Shown one piece after another: positions 1 to 6,748 of a stretch of DNA of 12,567 bases (positions are counted from its first letter, which is position 1; the number at the start of each line of letters is the position of its first letter). Under the pieces are notes generated by a model. That model worked only from the letters and a program-made list of their open reading frames with translations, did no database searches and had not been told where the DNA came from. Both the position numbers and the translations under genes were made by a program. The stretch is from an uncultured beta proteobacterium (lineage in GTDB: Bacteria; Pseudomonadota; Gammaproteobacteria; Burkholderiales; Burkholderiaceae): positions 1-12,567 of the forward strand of contig CAIYZI010000113.1 of NCBI GenBank assembly GCA_903930665.1, read 5' to 3'.

Positions 1-599
1 ATGTCCAAGATTTAGTTGCTGTATATCGAGATCTTTCTCGACGTTCCGACTATCCATTGCAGTTGGGTCTTACTGTGGCGGGCATGGGTAGCAAAGGAAT
101 TGTTTCATCTACTGCTGCTATGGGTATCTTGTTACAAGAGGGTATTGGTGACACTATTCGCGTTTCCCTTACTCCTGATCCTGGCGCGCCACGTGAAAAC
201 GAAGTGATCGTAGCCCAAGAAATTTTACAAACCATGGGTTTACGCAACTTCACTCCTATGGTGATTGCATGTCCCGGCTGCGGTAGAACTACTAGTACAA
301 CATTCCAAGAGTTGGCTGCCAATATCCAATCTTATTTACGCCAACAAATGCCTGTTTGGAAAAAAACCCATCCAGGTGTTGAGAGCATGAATGTGGCTGT
401 CATGGGCTGTATTGTGAATGGACCAGGTGAGAGTAAACATGCCAATATCGGCATCTCTCTTCCAGGTACTGGCGAATCTCCAGCGGCTCCCGTATTTGTC
501 GATGGCGTTAAGGTAAAGACCTTGCGTGGCGAAAATATTGTCGAAGATTTTCAAGTGATCGTAGATGAATACGTCAAACAACATTACGCTCCAAAATAA
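1..599 (+). CDS. ispG: 4-hydroxy-3-methylbut-2-enyl diphosphate synthase (flavodoxin), 3' part
   Basis: C-terminal part of IspG/GcpE, the [4Fe-4S] enzyme of the MEP isoprenoid pathway that reductively opens methylerythritol cyclodiphosphate to HMBPP in the cytosol. The reading frame is open from the window edge: the first whole codon is at position 3 (V-Q-D-L-V-A-V-Y-R), so the gene starts upstream and the TTG at 57 is not a real start. The three cluster-binding cysteines are visible, two in A-C-P-G-C-G-R (codons near 270-280) and one in M-G-C-I-V-N-G-P-G-E (near 405-430), the last followed by the Glu that also binds the cluster in this family. Oddity: the family motif H-L-G-x-T-E-A-G reads Q-L-G-L-T-V-A-G here (CAG at 60-62, GTG at 75-77). 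The stop codon is 10 bases before hisS, an arrangement shared with many proteobacteria. Confidence 0.97.
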   Translation, partial: VQDLVAVYRDLSRRSDYPLQLGLTVAGMGSKGIVSSTAAMGILLQEGIGDTIRVSLTPDPGAPRENEVIVAQEILQTMGLRNFTPMVIACPGCGRTTSTTFQELAANIQSYLRQQMPVWKKTHPGVESMNVAVMGCIVNGPGESKHANIGISLPGTGESPAAPVFVDGVKVKTLRGENIVEDFQVIVDEYVKQHYAPK

Positions 600-609
600 T
601 CAAAATCCA

Positions 610-1917
610 ATGACTGAAAAAAAGATTCAAAAAATTAATGGCGTACGCGGGATGAATGATCTCTTGCCTGCTGATGCAGCGCAATGGACACATCTTGAAC
701 ATGTATTGCGTGACCTTACTCGCGCATACGGATATGAGTTTCTCAGAACACCAATTGTTGAAGCTACGGCAGTATTTCAACGCGGTATCGGTGAGGTTAC
801 TGATATTGTTGAAAAGGAAATGTATTCCTTTGAGGATCGTTTAAATGGTGAGCAGTTGACCTTGCGACCAGAGGGAACTGCCGCATTAGTGCGTTCAGTC
901 ATTGAAAATAATTTGCTGTATGAAGGACCAAAACGTCTTTGGTATACAGGCCCCATGTTCCGTCATGAGCGCCCACAGCGCGGTCGTTATCGTCAGTTTC
1001 ATCAATTTGGTATCGAGGCTTTAGGCTTTGCTGGTCCAGATATTGATGCTGAAATCATTTTGATGGGTCAGCGCCTTTGGGATGAGTTGGGTTTAAAAGG
1101 TGTTCGATTAGAAATGAATTCTCTTGGTCAAGCAGACGAGCGTGCACAACATCGCGCTGCATTGGTGACTTATTTTGAACAGAACGCATCGCAGCTTGAC
1201 GAAGACTCTGAACGTCGATTACTCATCAATCCTTTGCGTATTTTGGACTCCAAAAATCCAGCAATGCAAGAGTTAATTGAGGGCGCTCCTAAGCTATTGG
1301 ATTTCTTGGGTGAAGAGTCTCTTGCGCACTTTAATGCTGTGCAAGACTTACTCAAAGCTAACAACATTCCTTGCAAAATTAACCCACGCTTGGTGCGCGG
1401 TTTAGATTATTACAACCTAACGGTTTTCGAGTGGGTAACTGAAGAACTTGGCGCACAGGGAACTATTGCTGGCGGTGGAAGATATGACCCTCTCATCGAA
1501 AGAATGGGCGGTAAAGCGGCCCCAGCTTGTGGCTGGGCGATGGGTATGGAACGGGTTTTGGAGTTGATGAAGGTTTCCAAATCCTTGCCTGAGGCGGCTC
1601 CACTTTGTGATGTATTTGTATTGCATCAAGGTGGTGAAACATTGACCGCTGGAATGATCATTGCAGAGCGCTTACGCAGTGCTGGCATCGATACCGTTCT
1701 CTTTTGCCCTCCAGATGGCCATTCTGCTAGCTTTAAATCCCAGATGAAGAAGGCTGATGCTAGTGGCGCAGCCTATGCCGTCATCATCGGACTAGATGAA
1801 TTGGTGAAAAATGAGGCGCAGCTTAAAGACCTTCGCGGTACTGGTGAACAACGCGCTGTTCCGCTTGAGGGCGTACTTGAGGCGGTAATTGACGCCTTGG
1901 TAGGCTCATCAGAATAG
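610..1917 (+). CDS. hisS: Histidine--tRNA ligase (class II)
   Basis: Histidyl-tRNA synthetase, which charges tRNA-His with histidine using ATP; cytosolic homodimer. The 435-aa length is close to the usual ~425. Visible signatures: N-terminal K-I-N-G-V-R-G-M-N-D; T-L-R-P-E-G-T (84-90); class II motif 2 around 117-135 (F-R-H-E-R-P-Q-R-G-R-Y-R-Q-F-H-Q); the HisRS-specific R-G-L-D-Y-Y (263-268) and G-G-G-R-Y-D (288-293); motif 3 G-W-A-M-G-M-E-R (308-315); and a C-terminal anticodon-binding domain from about residue 333. The ATG at 610 is chosen because it begins just before the conserved K-I-N-G-V-R-G. An in-frame ATG at 565 would overlap ispG by 35 bases and add 15 unconserved residues. There is no clear Shine-Dalgarno, so expression probably depends on coupling to ispG 10 bases upstream. 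Catalytic motifs are intact. Confidence 0.98.
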   Translation: MTEKKIQKINGVRGMNDLLPADAAQWTHLEHVLRDLTRAYGYEFLRTPIVEATAVFQRGIGEVTDIVEKEMYSFEDRLNGEQLTLRPEGTAALVRSVIENNLLYEGPKRLWYTGPMFRHERPQRGRYRQFHQFGIEALGFAGPDIDAEIILMGQRLWDELGLKGVRLEMNSLGQADERAQHRAALVTYFEQNASQLDEDSERRLLINPLRILDSKNPAMQELIEGAPKLLDFLGEESLAHFNAVQDLLKANNIPCKINPRLVRGLDYYNLTVFEWVTEELGAQGTIAGGGRYDPLIERMGGKAAPACGWAMGMERVLELMKVSKSLPEAAPLCDVFVLHQGGETLTAGMIIAERLRSAGIDTVLFCPPDGHSASFKSQMKKADASGAAYAVIIGLDELVKNEAQLKDLRGTGEQRAVPLEGVLEAVIDALVGSSE

Positions 1918-1954
1918 AATTACTCTACAAACACCTTTATTTACTTGGATTGAC

Positions 1955-2614
1955 ATGCCGTTAGACCTAGAAGAACAAGAACAACTAGACCAATTTAAAG
2001 CGTTTTGGCAAAAGTATCGCAACCTCATTACGGGTATTGCTACTGCAGCTTTGTTGGTTTATGCAGCGTACAGCGGCTATCAATGGTGGCGCGTTAGTCA
2101 AGCATCGGCTGCATCACAACTCTACGAAACGATGATTACTGCCGTTACAAAGGGTGATAAAGATCAAACCTTGCGCGCTGCGGATGATTTGCAAAAGCAA
2201 TTCTCACGCACACCTTATGCAGCAATGGCGAGTTTAATTGCAGCAAAGATTTCTTCGGAAGCTGGTGATGCGCCTAAGGCAATTGAATATCTGCATTGGG
2301 CTGCTAAGAATTCTTCAAACGATGGATATTTAGCTTTAGCAAAAATGCGTTTGGTTTCTCAATTAATTGAGCAGGGTACAGAACAATCTTATGCCGAGGC
2401 TGATCAAATTCTAAAAGAGACCCCAATCAAAGGATATGAGGCGCTATGGTTAGAGCGTCGCGGCGATTGGTTTTTGGCGCAGAAGAAGGTTGCCGATGCT
2501 CGTACTAGCTACGAAGCTGCCTGGAAACAATTAAACCAAGATAAAGAATTTCCTGAAGAGGCGCGTCGCCTCCTGAAGGTGAAATTGGACGCTGTTGGGG
2601 GAGTAACTCAGTAA
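1955..2614 (+). CDS. YfgM-family tetratricopeptide membrane protein
   Basis: 219-aa protein of the YfgM type (ancillary SecYEG translocon subunit family). Residues 1-22 are charged and presumably cytoplasmic (M-P-L-D-L-E-E-Q-E-Q-L-D-Q-F). One membrane segment follows at about 23-44, ending in aromatic residues (Y-Q-W-W). The remainder is an Ala/Leu-rich helical region with TPR-like helix pairs, predicted to face the periplasm. E. coli YfgM associates with the SecYEG translocon and periplasmic chaperones; a similar role here is inferred from the fold and from its place between hisS and bamB, which matches E. coli gene order. The ATG at 1955 sits 37 bases after hisS with only a weak upstream GGA. 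The stop overlaps the bamB start by one base (TAATG), indicating translational coupling. Family assignment is good; the exact function in this organism is not shown by sequence. Confidence 0.9.
   Translation: MPLDLEEQEQLDQFKAFWQKYRNLITGIATAALLVYAAYSGYQWWRVSQASAASQLYETMITAVTKGDKDQTLRAADDLQKQFSRTPYAAMASLIAAKISSEAGDAPKAIEYLHWAAKNSSNDGYLALAKMRLVSQLIEQGTEQSYAEADQILKETPIKGYEALWLERRGDWFLAQKKVADARTSYEAAWKQLNQDKEFPEEARRLLKVKLDAVGGVTQ
2597..2603 (+). promoter_or_regulatory. Shine-Dalgarno supporting the bamB start at 2614
   Basis: GGGGGAG, inside the end of the YfgM-like gene, ends 10 bases before the ATG at 2614. The alternative in-frame ATG at 2635 (Met8) has no such purine run upstream, so this site favours 2614. 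Confidence 0.5.
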
Positions 2615-3768
2615 TGACAAAATTTAAGCGCTCAATGAAGCTGCTCAGCGCGGCCTTGATTATTGGTTCATCAGTTGTTGCTTTGATGGCCTGCTCCGGT
2701 GGTTCGCGCGTTCGCAAACCCGCTGAGCTTACTGCGGTTAGCAATCAGTTTGAATTGACACCAGTATGGTCTATCAATGTAGGATCTTCAGATCCGTTTA
2801 ACTTTCATCCAGTTGTTGCTGGTAACGCCGTCTATGCAGCATCTCATGGTGGCAATCTTGTCAAAGTAGATCTTGACACCGGCAAGAAGGTTTGGAGTGT
2901 ATCAGTACCCGAGGACTTATCTGTTGGCCCGGGCTCAGATGGTCGAACAACAGTGGCCGTTACGACTAAAGGGATGGTTTATGCCTATGACGATAGCGGT
3001 AAGCCAATCTGGAATGTCAGCGTAGGTAGCGAAGTATTAACTGAACCCGTAGTTGCCGCTGGAGTGGTGGTTATCCGTGCTTTAGATAGTCGCTTCATTG
3101 GGTTGGATGCTCTGACTGGTGCTCAAAAATGGGTATATCAACGTCAGCAAGCAGCTTTATCCTTACGCGTTGGTTACGGAATGTTGCCCCTAGGTAATGA
3201 AGTAGTTGTGACTGGTTTTAGCGGTGGCCGCTTTGGCATGATTGCCTTGGCAAATGGCGGTTTGATCTGGGAAACTCCGATTTCATTTCCGAAGGGATTC
3301 TCTGAGATCGAGCGCCTCAATGATGTGACTGCGAAACCAAGTATGGAAGGCGATATTCTTTGCGCAGTTTCTTATCAAGGCCGAATTGGTTGTGGTCAAG
3401 CGCGCACCGGAAACCTTTTATGGTTTAAGGATTACTCAAGCTATACGGGTACCGCTCAAAGTTCTGATATGGTTTTCTCGGCCAATGAAAAATCTTATGT
3501 AACGGCCTTTGCTACGAAAGACGGTACTCAGATTTGGGAAAATACAGCCCTCACTTATCGTGATGTTGGCGAACCATTAGCGGTTGGTAAGGTTTTACTT
3601 ATGGGCGATGCACAAGGTTATGTGCATGCCTTCTCACAGGCGAATGGCGATCTACTTGCGCGTATTCGTCACGATAGCAGTCCAATCTCTGCCGCCCCAA
3701 TTGCGGTCGGCGGGCTCATTCTGATTCAATCTCAGAGTGGAAAACTTGCGGCGTACAGTCCAAAATGA
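2614..3768 (+). CDS. bamB: Outer membrane protein assembly factor BamB (lipoprotein)
   Basis: 384-aa lipoprotein of the BAM complex, which folds beta-barrel proteins into the outer membrane. A basic N-terminus and hydrophobic stretch lead to a lipobox L-M-A-C with the lipidated Cys at residue 27. Ser follows at +2, compatible with outer-membrane sorting. The rest is a PQQ-type eight-bladed beta-propeller. Blade repeats of the form (A/D)-x-x-(T/S)-G-x-x-x-W are seen near residues 86-94, 125-133, 164-173, 211-219, 263-270 and 299-308, with a degenerate one near 338-350. L-S-L-R (182-185) and E-I-E-R-L-N-D-V (231-238) match, from memory, the loops of E. coli BamB implicated in BamA binding. The start overlaps the preceding stop (TAATG), and the stop overlaps the der start by four bases (ATGA). 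The yfgM-bamB-der order is conserved across many proteobacteria. Confidence 0.97.
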   Translation: MTKFKRSMKLLSAALIIGSSVVALMACSGGSRVRKPAELTAVSNQFELTPVWSINVGSSDPFNFHPVVAGNAVYAASHGGNLVKVDLDTGKKVWSVSVPEDLSVGPGSDGRTTVAVTTKGMVYAYDDSGKPIWNVSVGSEVLTEPVVAAGVVVIRALDSRFIGLDALTGAQKWVYQRQQAALSLRVGYGMLPLGNEVVVTGFSGGRFGMIALANGGLIWETPISFPKGFSEIERLNDVTAKPSMEGDILCAVSYQGRIGCGQARTGNLLWFKDYSSYTGTAQSSDMVFSANEKSYVTAFATKDGTQIWENTALTYRDVGEPLAVGKVLLMGDAQGYVHAFSQANGDLLARIRHDSSPISAAPIAVGGLILIQSQSGKLAAYSPK

Positions 3769-5129
3769 ATCCAGTAATCACAATTGTAGGACGTCCTAAT
3801 GTAGGAAAGTCCACACTCTTTAATCGCCTGACACGTTCACGCGATGCTTTAGTTGCCGATTTTTCGGGTCTGACCCGTGATCGTCACTATGGCAAAGGCC
3901 GTATTGGCGAACGCGCTTTTATTTGCGTTGATACGGGTGGTTTTGAGCCTGTTGCTAAGACTGGCATTGTTGCAGAGATGGCTAAGCAAACTAAGCAGGC
4001 CGTTGCTGAATCCGACATCATTATTTTCTTAGTTGATGGTCGTTTAGGCATGGCCCCGCAGGACCGCGTGATTGCCGATTTCTTGCGCAAGACGGGTCGC
4101 CCAGTTATTTTGGCGGTGAACAAAACTGAAGGTATGCAAGCTGGCGTTGTAACGGCAGATTTCCATGAGCTTGGATTAGGGGAGCCTTTTCCAATCTCAT
4201 CCGCTCATGGTGATGGTGTACGTGGTTTGATTGATGATGCTTTAGATTCTTTAGGTATTGCCGAACCAGAACCTGATGAATTAGAAAACGATCCTAATCG
4301 TCCGATGAAGATTGCGGTTGTTGGTCGTCCTAACGTCGGTAAATCCACACTGATCAATAAGTTGATTGGTGAAGAGCGTGTTATTGCATTCGATATGCCT
4401 GGAACAACTCGCGATGCGATTGAAGTTCCATTTGAGCGTAACGGTAAGCCTTATATTTTGGTAGATACCGCAGGCTTGCGTCGTCGTGGAAAAGTCTTTG
4501 AAGCGTTTGAAAAATTCTCGGTTGTAAAAACCTTGCAAGCAATTGCTGATTGCAATGTCGTTATTTTGATGCTCGATGCGCAGCAAGACATCTCAGAGCA
4601 AGACGCCCATATTGCAGGATTTATTGTTGAAGCAGGGCGGGCATTGGTTGTTGCGGTTAATAAGTGGGATGGCATTGATGCTTATGTGAAGGAGCGCGCT
4701 CGCCTAGAGATTGCGCAGAAATTACGCTTTCTAGACTTTGCTAACGTGCACCCTATTTCAGCGAAAAAAGGTACTGGCTTAAAAGAGTTATTTAAAGATG
4801 TAGATGCTGCTTATGCTGCTGCAATGGCGAAGTTGCCAACACCAAAGTTGACTAGGATTTTGCAAGAAGCGATTGAACATCAGCAACCTAAACGGGTTGG
4901 TATGGGTCGTCCAAAATTACGTTATGCCCATCAGGGTGGTATGAACCCTCCAATCGTGGTGATTCATGGAACCTCCTTAAGTGGCGTAACCGACAGTTAC
5001 AAGCGTTATTTAGAAGGTCGCTTTAGGGATGTCTTCAAATTACGTGGCACCCCACTACGAATTCAAATGAATACCGCTAAGAACCCTTACGTTGATGCGG
5101 ATAAAGGCAAAAAAGGTAACAAGAAATAA
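3765..5129 (+). CDS. der: Ribosome biogenesis GTPase Der (EngA)
   Basis: 454-aa tandem-GTPase required for maturation of the 50S ribosomal subunit. G domain 1 has the P-loop G-R-P-N-V-G-K-S-T at 9-17, D-T-G-G at 56-59 and an N-K-T-E G4 motif at 119-122. An acidic linker (about 166-178, E-P-E-P-D-E-L-E-N-D) separates it from G domain 2: P-loop 187-195, M-P-G-T-T-R-D switch I at 211-217, D-T-A-G at 234-237, N-K-W-D at 299-302 and S-A-K-K-G at 332-336. A KH-like domain follows (about 355-440, including R-P-K-L-R-Y-A-H-Q-G-G), then a lysine-rich tail. G4 of domain 1 has Glu where classical NKxD has Asp; as I recall, related betaproteobacterial Der proteins carry N-K-A-E, so this looks like a lineage trait. 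Start ATG overlaps the bamB stop (ATGA). It ends the first gene run, before a 142-base gap. Confidence 0.98.
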   Translation: MNPVITIVGRPNVGKSTLFNRLTRSRDALVADFSGLTRDRHYGKGRIGERAFICVDTGGFEPVAKTGIVAEMAKQTKQAVAESDIIIFLVDGRLGMAPQDRVIADFLRKTGRPVILAVNKTEGMQAGVVTADFHELGLGEPFPISSAHGDGVRGLIDDALDSLGIAEPEPDELENDPNRPMKIAVVGRPNVGKSTLINKLIGEERVIAFDMPGTTRDAIEVPFERNGKPYILVDTAGLRRRGKVFEAFEKFSVVKTLQAIADCNVVILMLDAQQDISEQDAHIAGFIVEAGRALVVAVNKWDGIDAYVKERARLEIAQKLRFLDFANVHPISAKKGTGLKELFKDVDAAYAAAMAKLPTPKLTRILQEAIEHQQPKRVGMGRPKLRYAHQGGMNPPIVVIHGTSLSGVTDSYKRYLEGRFRDVFKLRGTPLRIQMNTAKNPYVDADKGKKGNKK

Positions 5130-5174
5130 GCCGAACAAGTTAAGATTATGTTTATTGATCAGTAGGGTTGCATA

Positions 5175-5203
5175 GGGGGCTTGATTTTTTAAAATGAACC
5201 CCC
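5175..5203. repeat. Imperfect inverted repeat upstream of hfq
   Basis: GGGGG (5175-5179) can pair with CCCCC (5199-5203). Inside, an AT-rich stem (ATTTT-type arm at 5184-5187 against AAAAT at 5192-5195) is separated by a bulged C and a G/G mismatch. It lies between der and hfq and overlaps the -35 element and spacer of the predicted hfq promoter. No T-run follows on either strand, so it does not look like a standard intrinsic terminator. Role unknown; chance is possible in so AT-rich a stretch. Confidence 0.35.
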
Positions 5204-5209
5204 AATAAT
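5181..5209 (+). promoter_or_regulatory. Predicted sigma70 promoter for the hfq-hflX-hflK-hflC operon
   Basis: TTGATT (5181-5186; 4 of 6 match to TTGACA) and AATAAT (5204-5209; 5 of 6 match to TATAAT) are separated by exactly 17 bases, in the only sizeable intergenic gap of the window. Transcription would start near 5216, giving a leader of roughly 55 bases before hfq. A second -10-like hexamer TATAAA (5225-5230) lacks a matching -35 at 16-18 bases. Prediction only; read-through from der is also possible because no terminator is evident. Confidence 0.5.
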
Positions 5210-5261
5210 GATGTCGATGTGTTTTATAAAAAAAGCAAGACTCCCTAAATACAAAACTAAC

Positions 5262-5267
5262 AAGGAG
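5262..5267 (+). promoter_or_regulatory. Strong Shine-Dalgarno for hfq
   Basis: AAGGAG ends four bases before the hfq ATG at 5272. It is the best ribosome-binding site in the window and fits the high Hfq levels typical of bacteria. Confidence 0.8.
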
Positions 5268-5271
5268 CAGT

Positions 5272-5514
5272 ATGACGAACAATAAAATTCAGTTGTTACA
5301 AGATCCCTTTCTTAATGCTTTGCGCAAAGAGCATGTACCTGTGTCTATTTATCTCGTTAATGGAATTAAGCTGCAGGGCAATATTGAATCTTTTGATCAA
5401 TATGTGGTTCTCTTGCGTAATACCGTTACCCAGATGGTTTACAAACACGCAATCTCCACGATCGTTCCTGCTCGTGCGATTGAATTTCGTATAGAAGAAC
5501 CAAGCTCTGTATAA
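5272..5514 (+). CDS. hfq: RNA chaperone Hfq
   Basis: 80-aa Sm-like hexameric RNA chaperone that pairs small RNAs with mRNAs. Proximal-face residues are present: Gln10-Asp11 (E. coli Gln8-Asp9), Phe41 in E-S-F-D-Q-Y, and the Sm2 motif Y-K-H-A-I-S at 57-62 with the U-binding Lys-His. Distal-face Tyr27 lies in S-I-Y-L-V-N-G. The lateral rim patch reads R-K-E-H (18-21) rather than E. coli R-R-E-R, so it keeps fewer arginines; this agrees with what I recall of Burkholderia-type Hfq. The tail after the Sm core is short (about 12-14 residues, ending R-I-E-E-P-S-S-V) but still acidic near the tip, compared with ~35 residues in E. coli. It has its own promoter and a strong ribosome-binding site. The final codons overlap the likely start region of hflX. 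Confidence 0.98.
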   Translation: MTNNKIQLLQDPFLNALRKEHVPVSIYLVNGIKLQGNIESFDQYVVLLRNTVTQMVYKHAISTIVPARAIEFRIEEPSSV

Positions 5515-6748
5515 AACTGGTGTAGATGCGGCACGCGCCGTCCTCGTTGGAGTAGATACAGGACGCGAAGATTTTGCAGACAGCATGGCCGAGCTCAGCC
5601 TTTTGGCTGACAGCGCTGGTTCTATACCCACAGCTAGTGTTATCGCCCGTAAAGGCAGAACTGATCCAGCTTTGTTTATTGGATCTGGCAAGGCTAATGA
5701 ATTGAAGAAGGTGATGGAAGAGCAGGAGGCCGAACTGGCGATCTTTAATCATCCGCTTTCTCCAACCCAGCAGAGAAATTTAGAACGCCATATCGGTCGC
5801 CATGTCATGGACCGGACGGGTTTGATTCTGGACATCTTCAGTCAAAGAGCTCAAAGTCATATTGGTAAAACCCAGGTTGAGTTAGCCCAAGTTCGCTACC
5901 GAATGTCGCGTTTGGTCCGGGCCTGGAGCCATTTAGAGCGTCAAAGAGGCGGTATTGGTGTGCGTGGTGGTCCTGGCGAGACTCAGATGGAGCTTGACCG
6001 CCGTATGCTCGCAACTAAAGCTAAGCGCTTAGAAGCCGAGCTTGAAAAGCTACAGCGCCAACAAAGAACCCAAAGACGCGCCAGAAATCGCAAAGATGTG
6101 TTCTCGGTATCCTTGGTTGGATATACCAATGCAGGTAAATCCACGCTGTTTAATGCCCTGACCAAAGCCGGTACCTATGCTGCAGACCAGCTTTTTGCGA
6201 CTTTAGATACGACATCCAGAAGAGTGCATTTGGAAGGGGTAGGCTCTATCGTAGTTTCTGACACGGTTGGCTTTATTCGGGATTTGCCCCATCAGTTGGT
6301 AGAGGCTTTTAGGGCAACATTGGACGAAACCATTCATGCAGACCTCATATTGCACGTTATTGATGCCTGTAGCCCTGTTGTGAGGGAGCAAAAAGCTGAA
6401 GTTGAGGCTGTTTTGCGAGAAATCGGCGCAGATGAGATCCCTCGCATCGAAATCATGAACAAAATTGACCAAATGCCTCAAACCTTCACAAAAGGGGCTC
6501 TTTTAGACCGAGATTCTGAGGGTATTCCGAGTAAGGTTTTTCTATCTGCCAAGACTGGCTTGGGCCTTGATTTATTGCGTGAGGCGCTGGCTGAGTGCTC
6601 CCAAATGACTGATAGAATTAGGGTCGAACATAACCGTGCCAAGACGCAAATGGCCCCGGATGAGTTTTTAGCCCCACTACCTGAGCGACCAGAGTCTTCC
6701 GAATTTAATCCTATCCCCAATCGAAAATACTCACCTAATGACGCGTAA
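5507..6748 (+). CDS. hflX: Ribosome-associated GTPase HflX (start uncertain)
   Basis: GTPase of the Obg-HflX group that binds the 50S subunit and helps split stalled ribosomes. The first ATG is at 5585 (387 aa), but the same frame is open back to a TAG at 5492 and encodes R-A-V-L-V-G-V-D-T-G-R-E-D-F-A-D-S, which resembles the first strand of the HflX N-terminal domain. No ATG, GTG or TTG lies there. CTG at 5507, preceded by a weak purine run (AGAAGAA, 5493-5499), gives 413 aa with the same N-terminal spacing as E. coli HflX, and is used here. From that start: F-I-G-S-G-K-A near 57-63, the glycine-rich loop at 148-158, a coiled region about 167-196, P-loop G-Y-T-N-A-G-K-S at 205-212, D-T-V-G-F at 252-256, N-K-I-D at 318-321, S-A-K-T-G at 347-351. 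The C-terminal domain seen in E. coli appears absent. It overlaps hfq by 8 bases and hflK by 11. Identity is certain; the start is not. Confidence 0.93.
   Translation: MYKTGVDAARAVLVGVDTGREDFADSMAELSLLADSAGSIPTASVIARKGRTDPALFIGSGKANELKKVMEEQEAELAIFNHPLSPTQQRNLERHIGRHVMDRTGLILDIFSQRAQSHIGKTQVELAQVRYRMSRLVRAWSHLERQRGGIGVRGGPGETQMELDRRMLATKAKRLEAELEKLQRQQRTQRRARNRKDVFSVSLVGYTNAGKSTLFNALTKAGTYAADQLFATLDTTSRRVHLEGVGSIVVSDTVGFIRDLPHQLVEAFRATLDETIHADLILHVIDACSPVVREQKAEVEAVLREIGADEIPRIEIMNKIDQMPQTFTKGALLDRDSEGIPSKVFLSAKTGLGLDLLREALAECSQMTDRIRVEHNRAKTQMAPDEFLAPLPERPESSEFNPIPNRKYSPNDA

Noticed and set aside
57..599. ispG starting at TTG 57
   Set aside because: The frame is open and IspG-like back to the window edge, so this is an internal codon of a gene cut by the window.
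565..609. Upstream extension of hisS to ATG 565
   Set aside because: It would overlap ispG by 35 bases and add 15 residues rich in Asn that do not resemble HisRS; ATG 610 fits the family N-terminus.
5526..5555. Nine-codon ORF between hfq and hflX (M-R-H-A-P-S-S-L-E)
   Set aside because: It lies over the in-frame HflX N-terminal coding stretch, in another frame, with no ribosome-binding site; most likely incidental.
5296..5691. Antisense open frames opposite hfq/hflX, and similar ones opposite hisS, der and purA
   Set aside because: Each is fully opposite a conserved gene, shows no recognisable domain or ribosome-binding site, and is explained by codon use of the sense gene.
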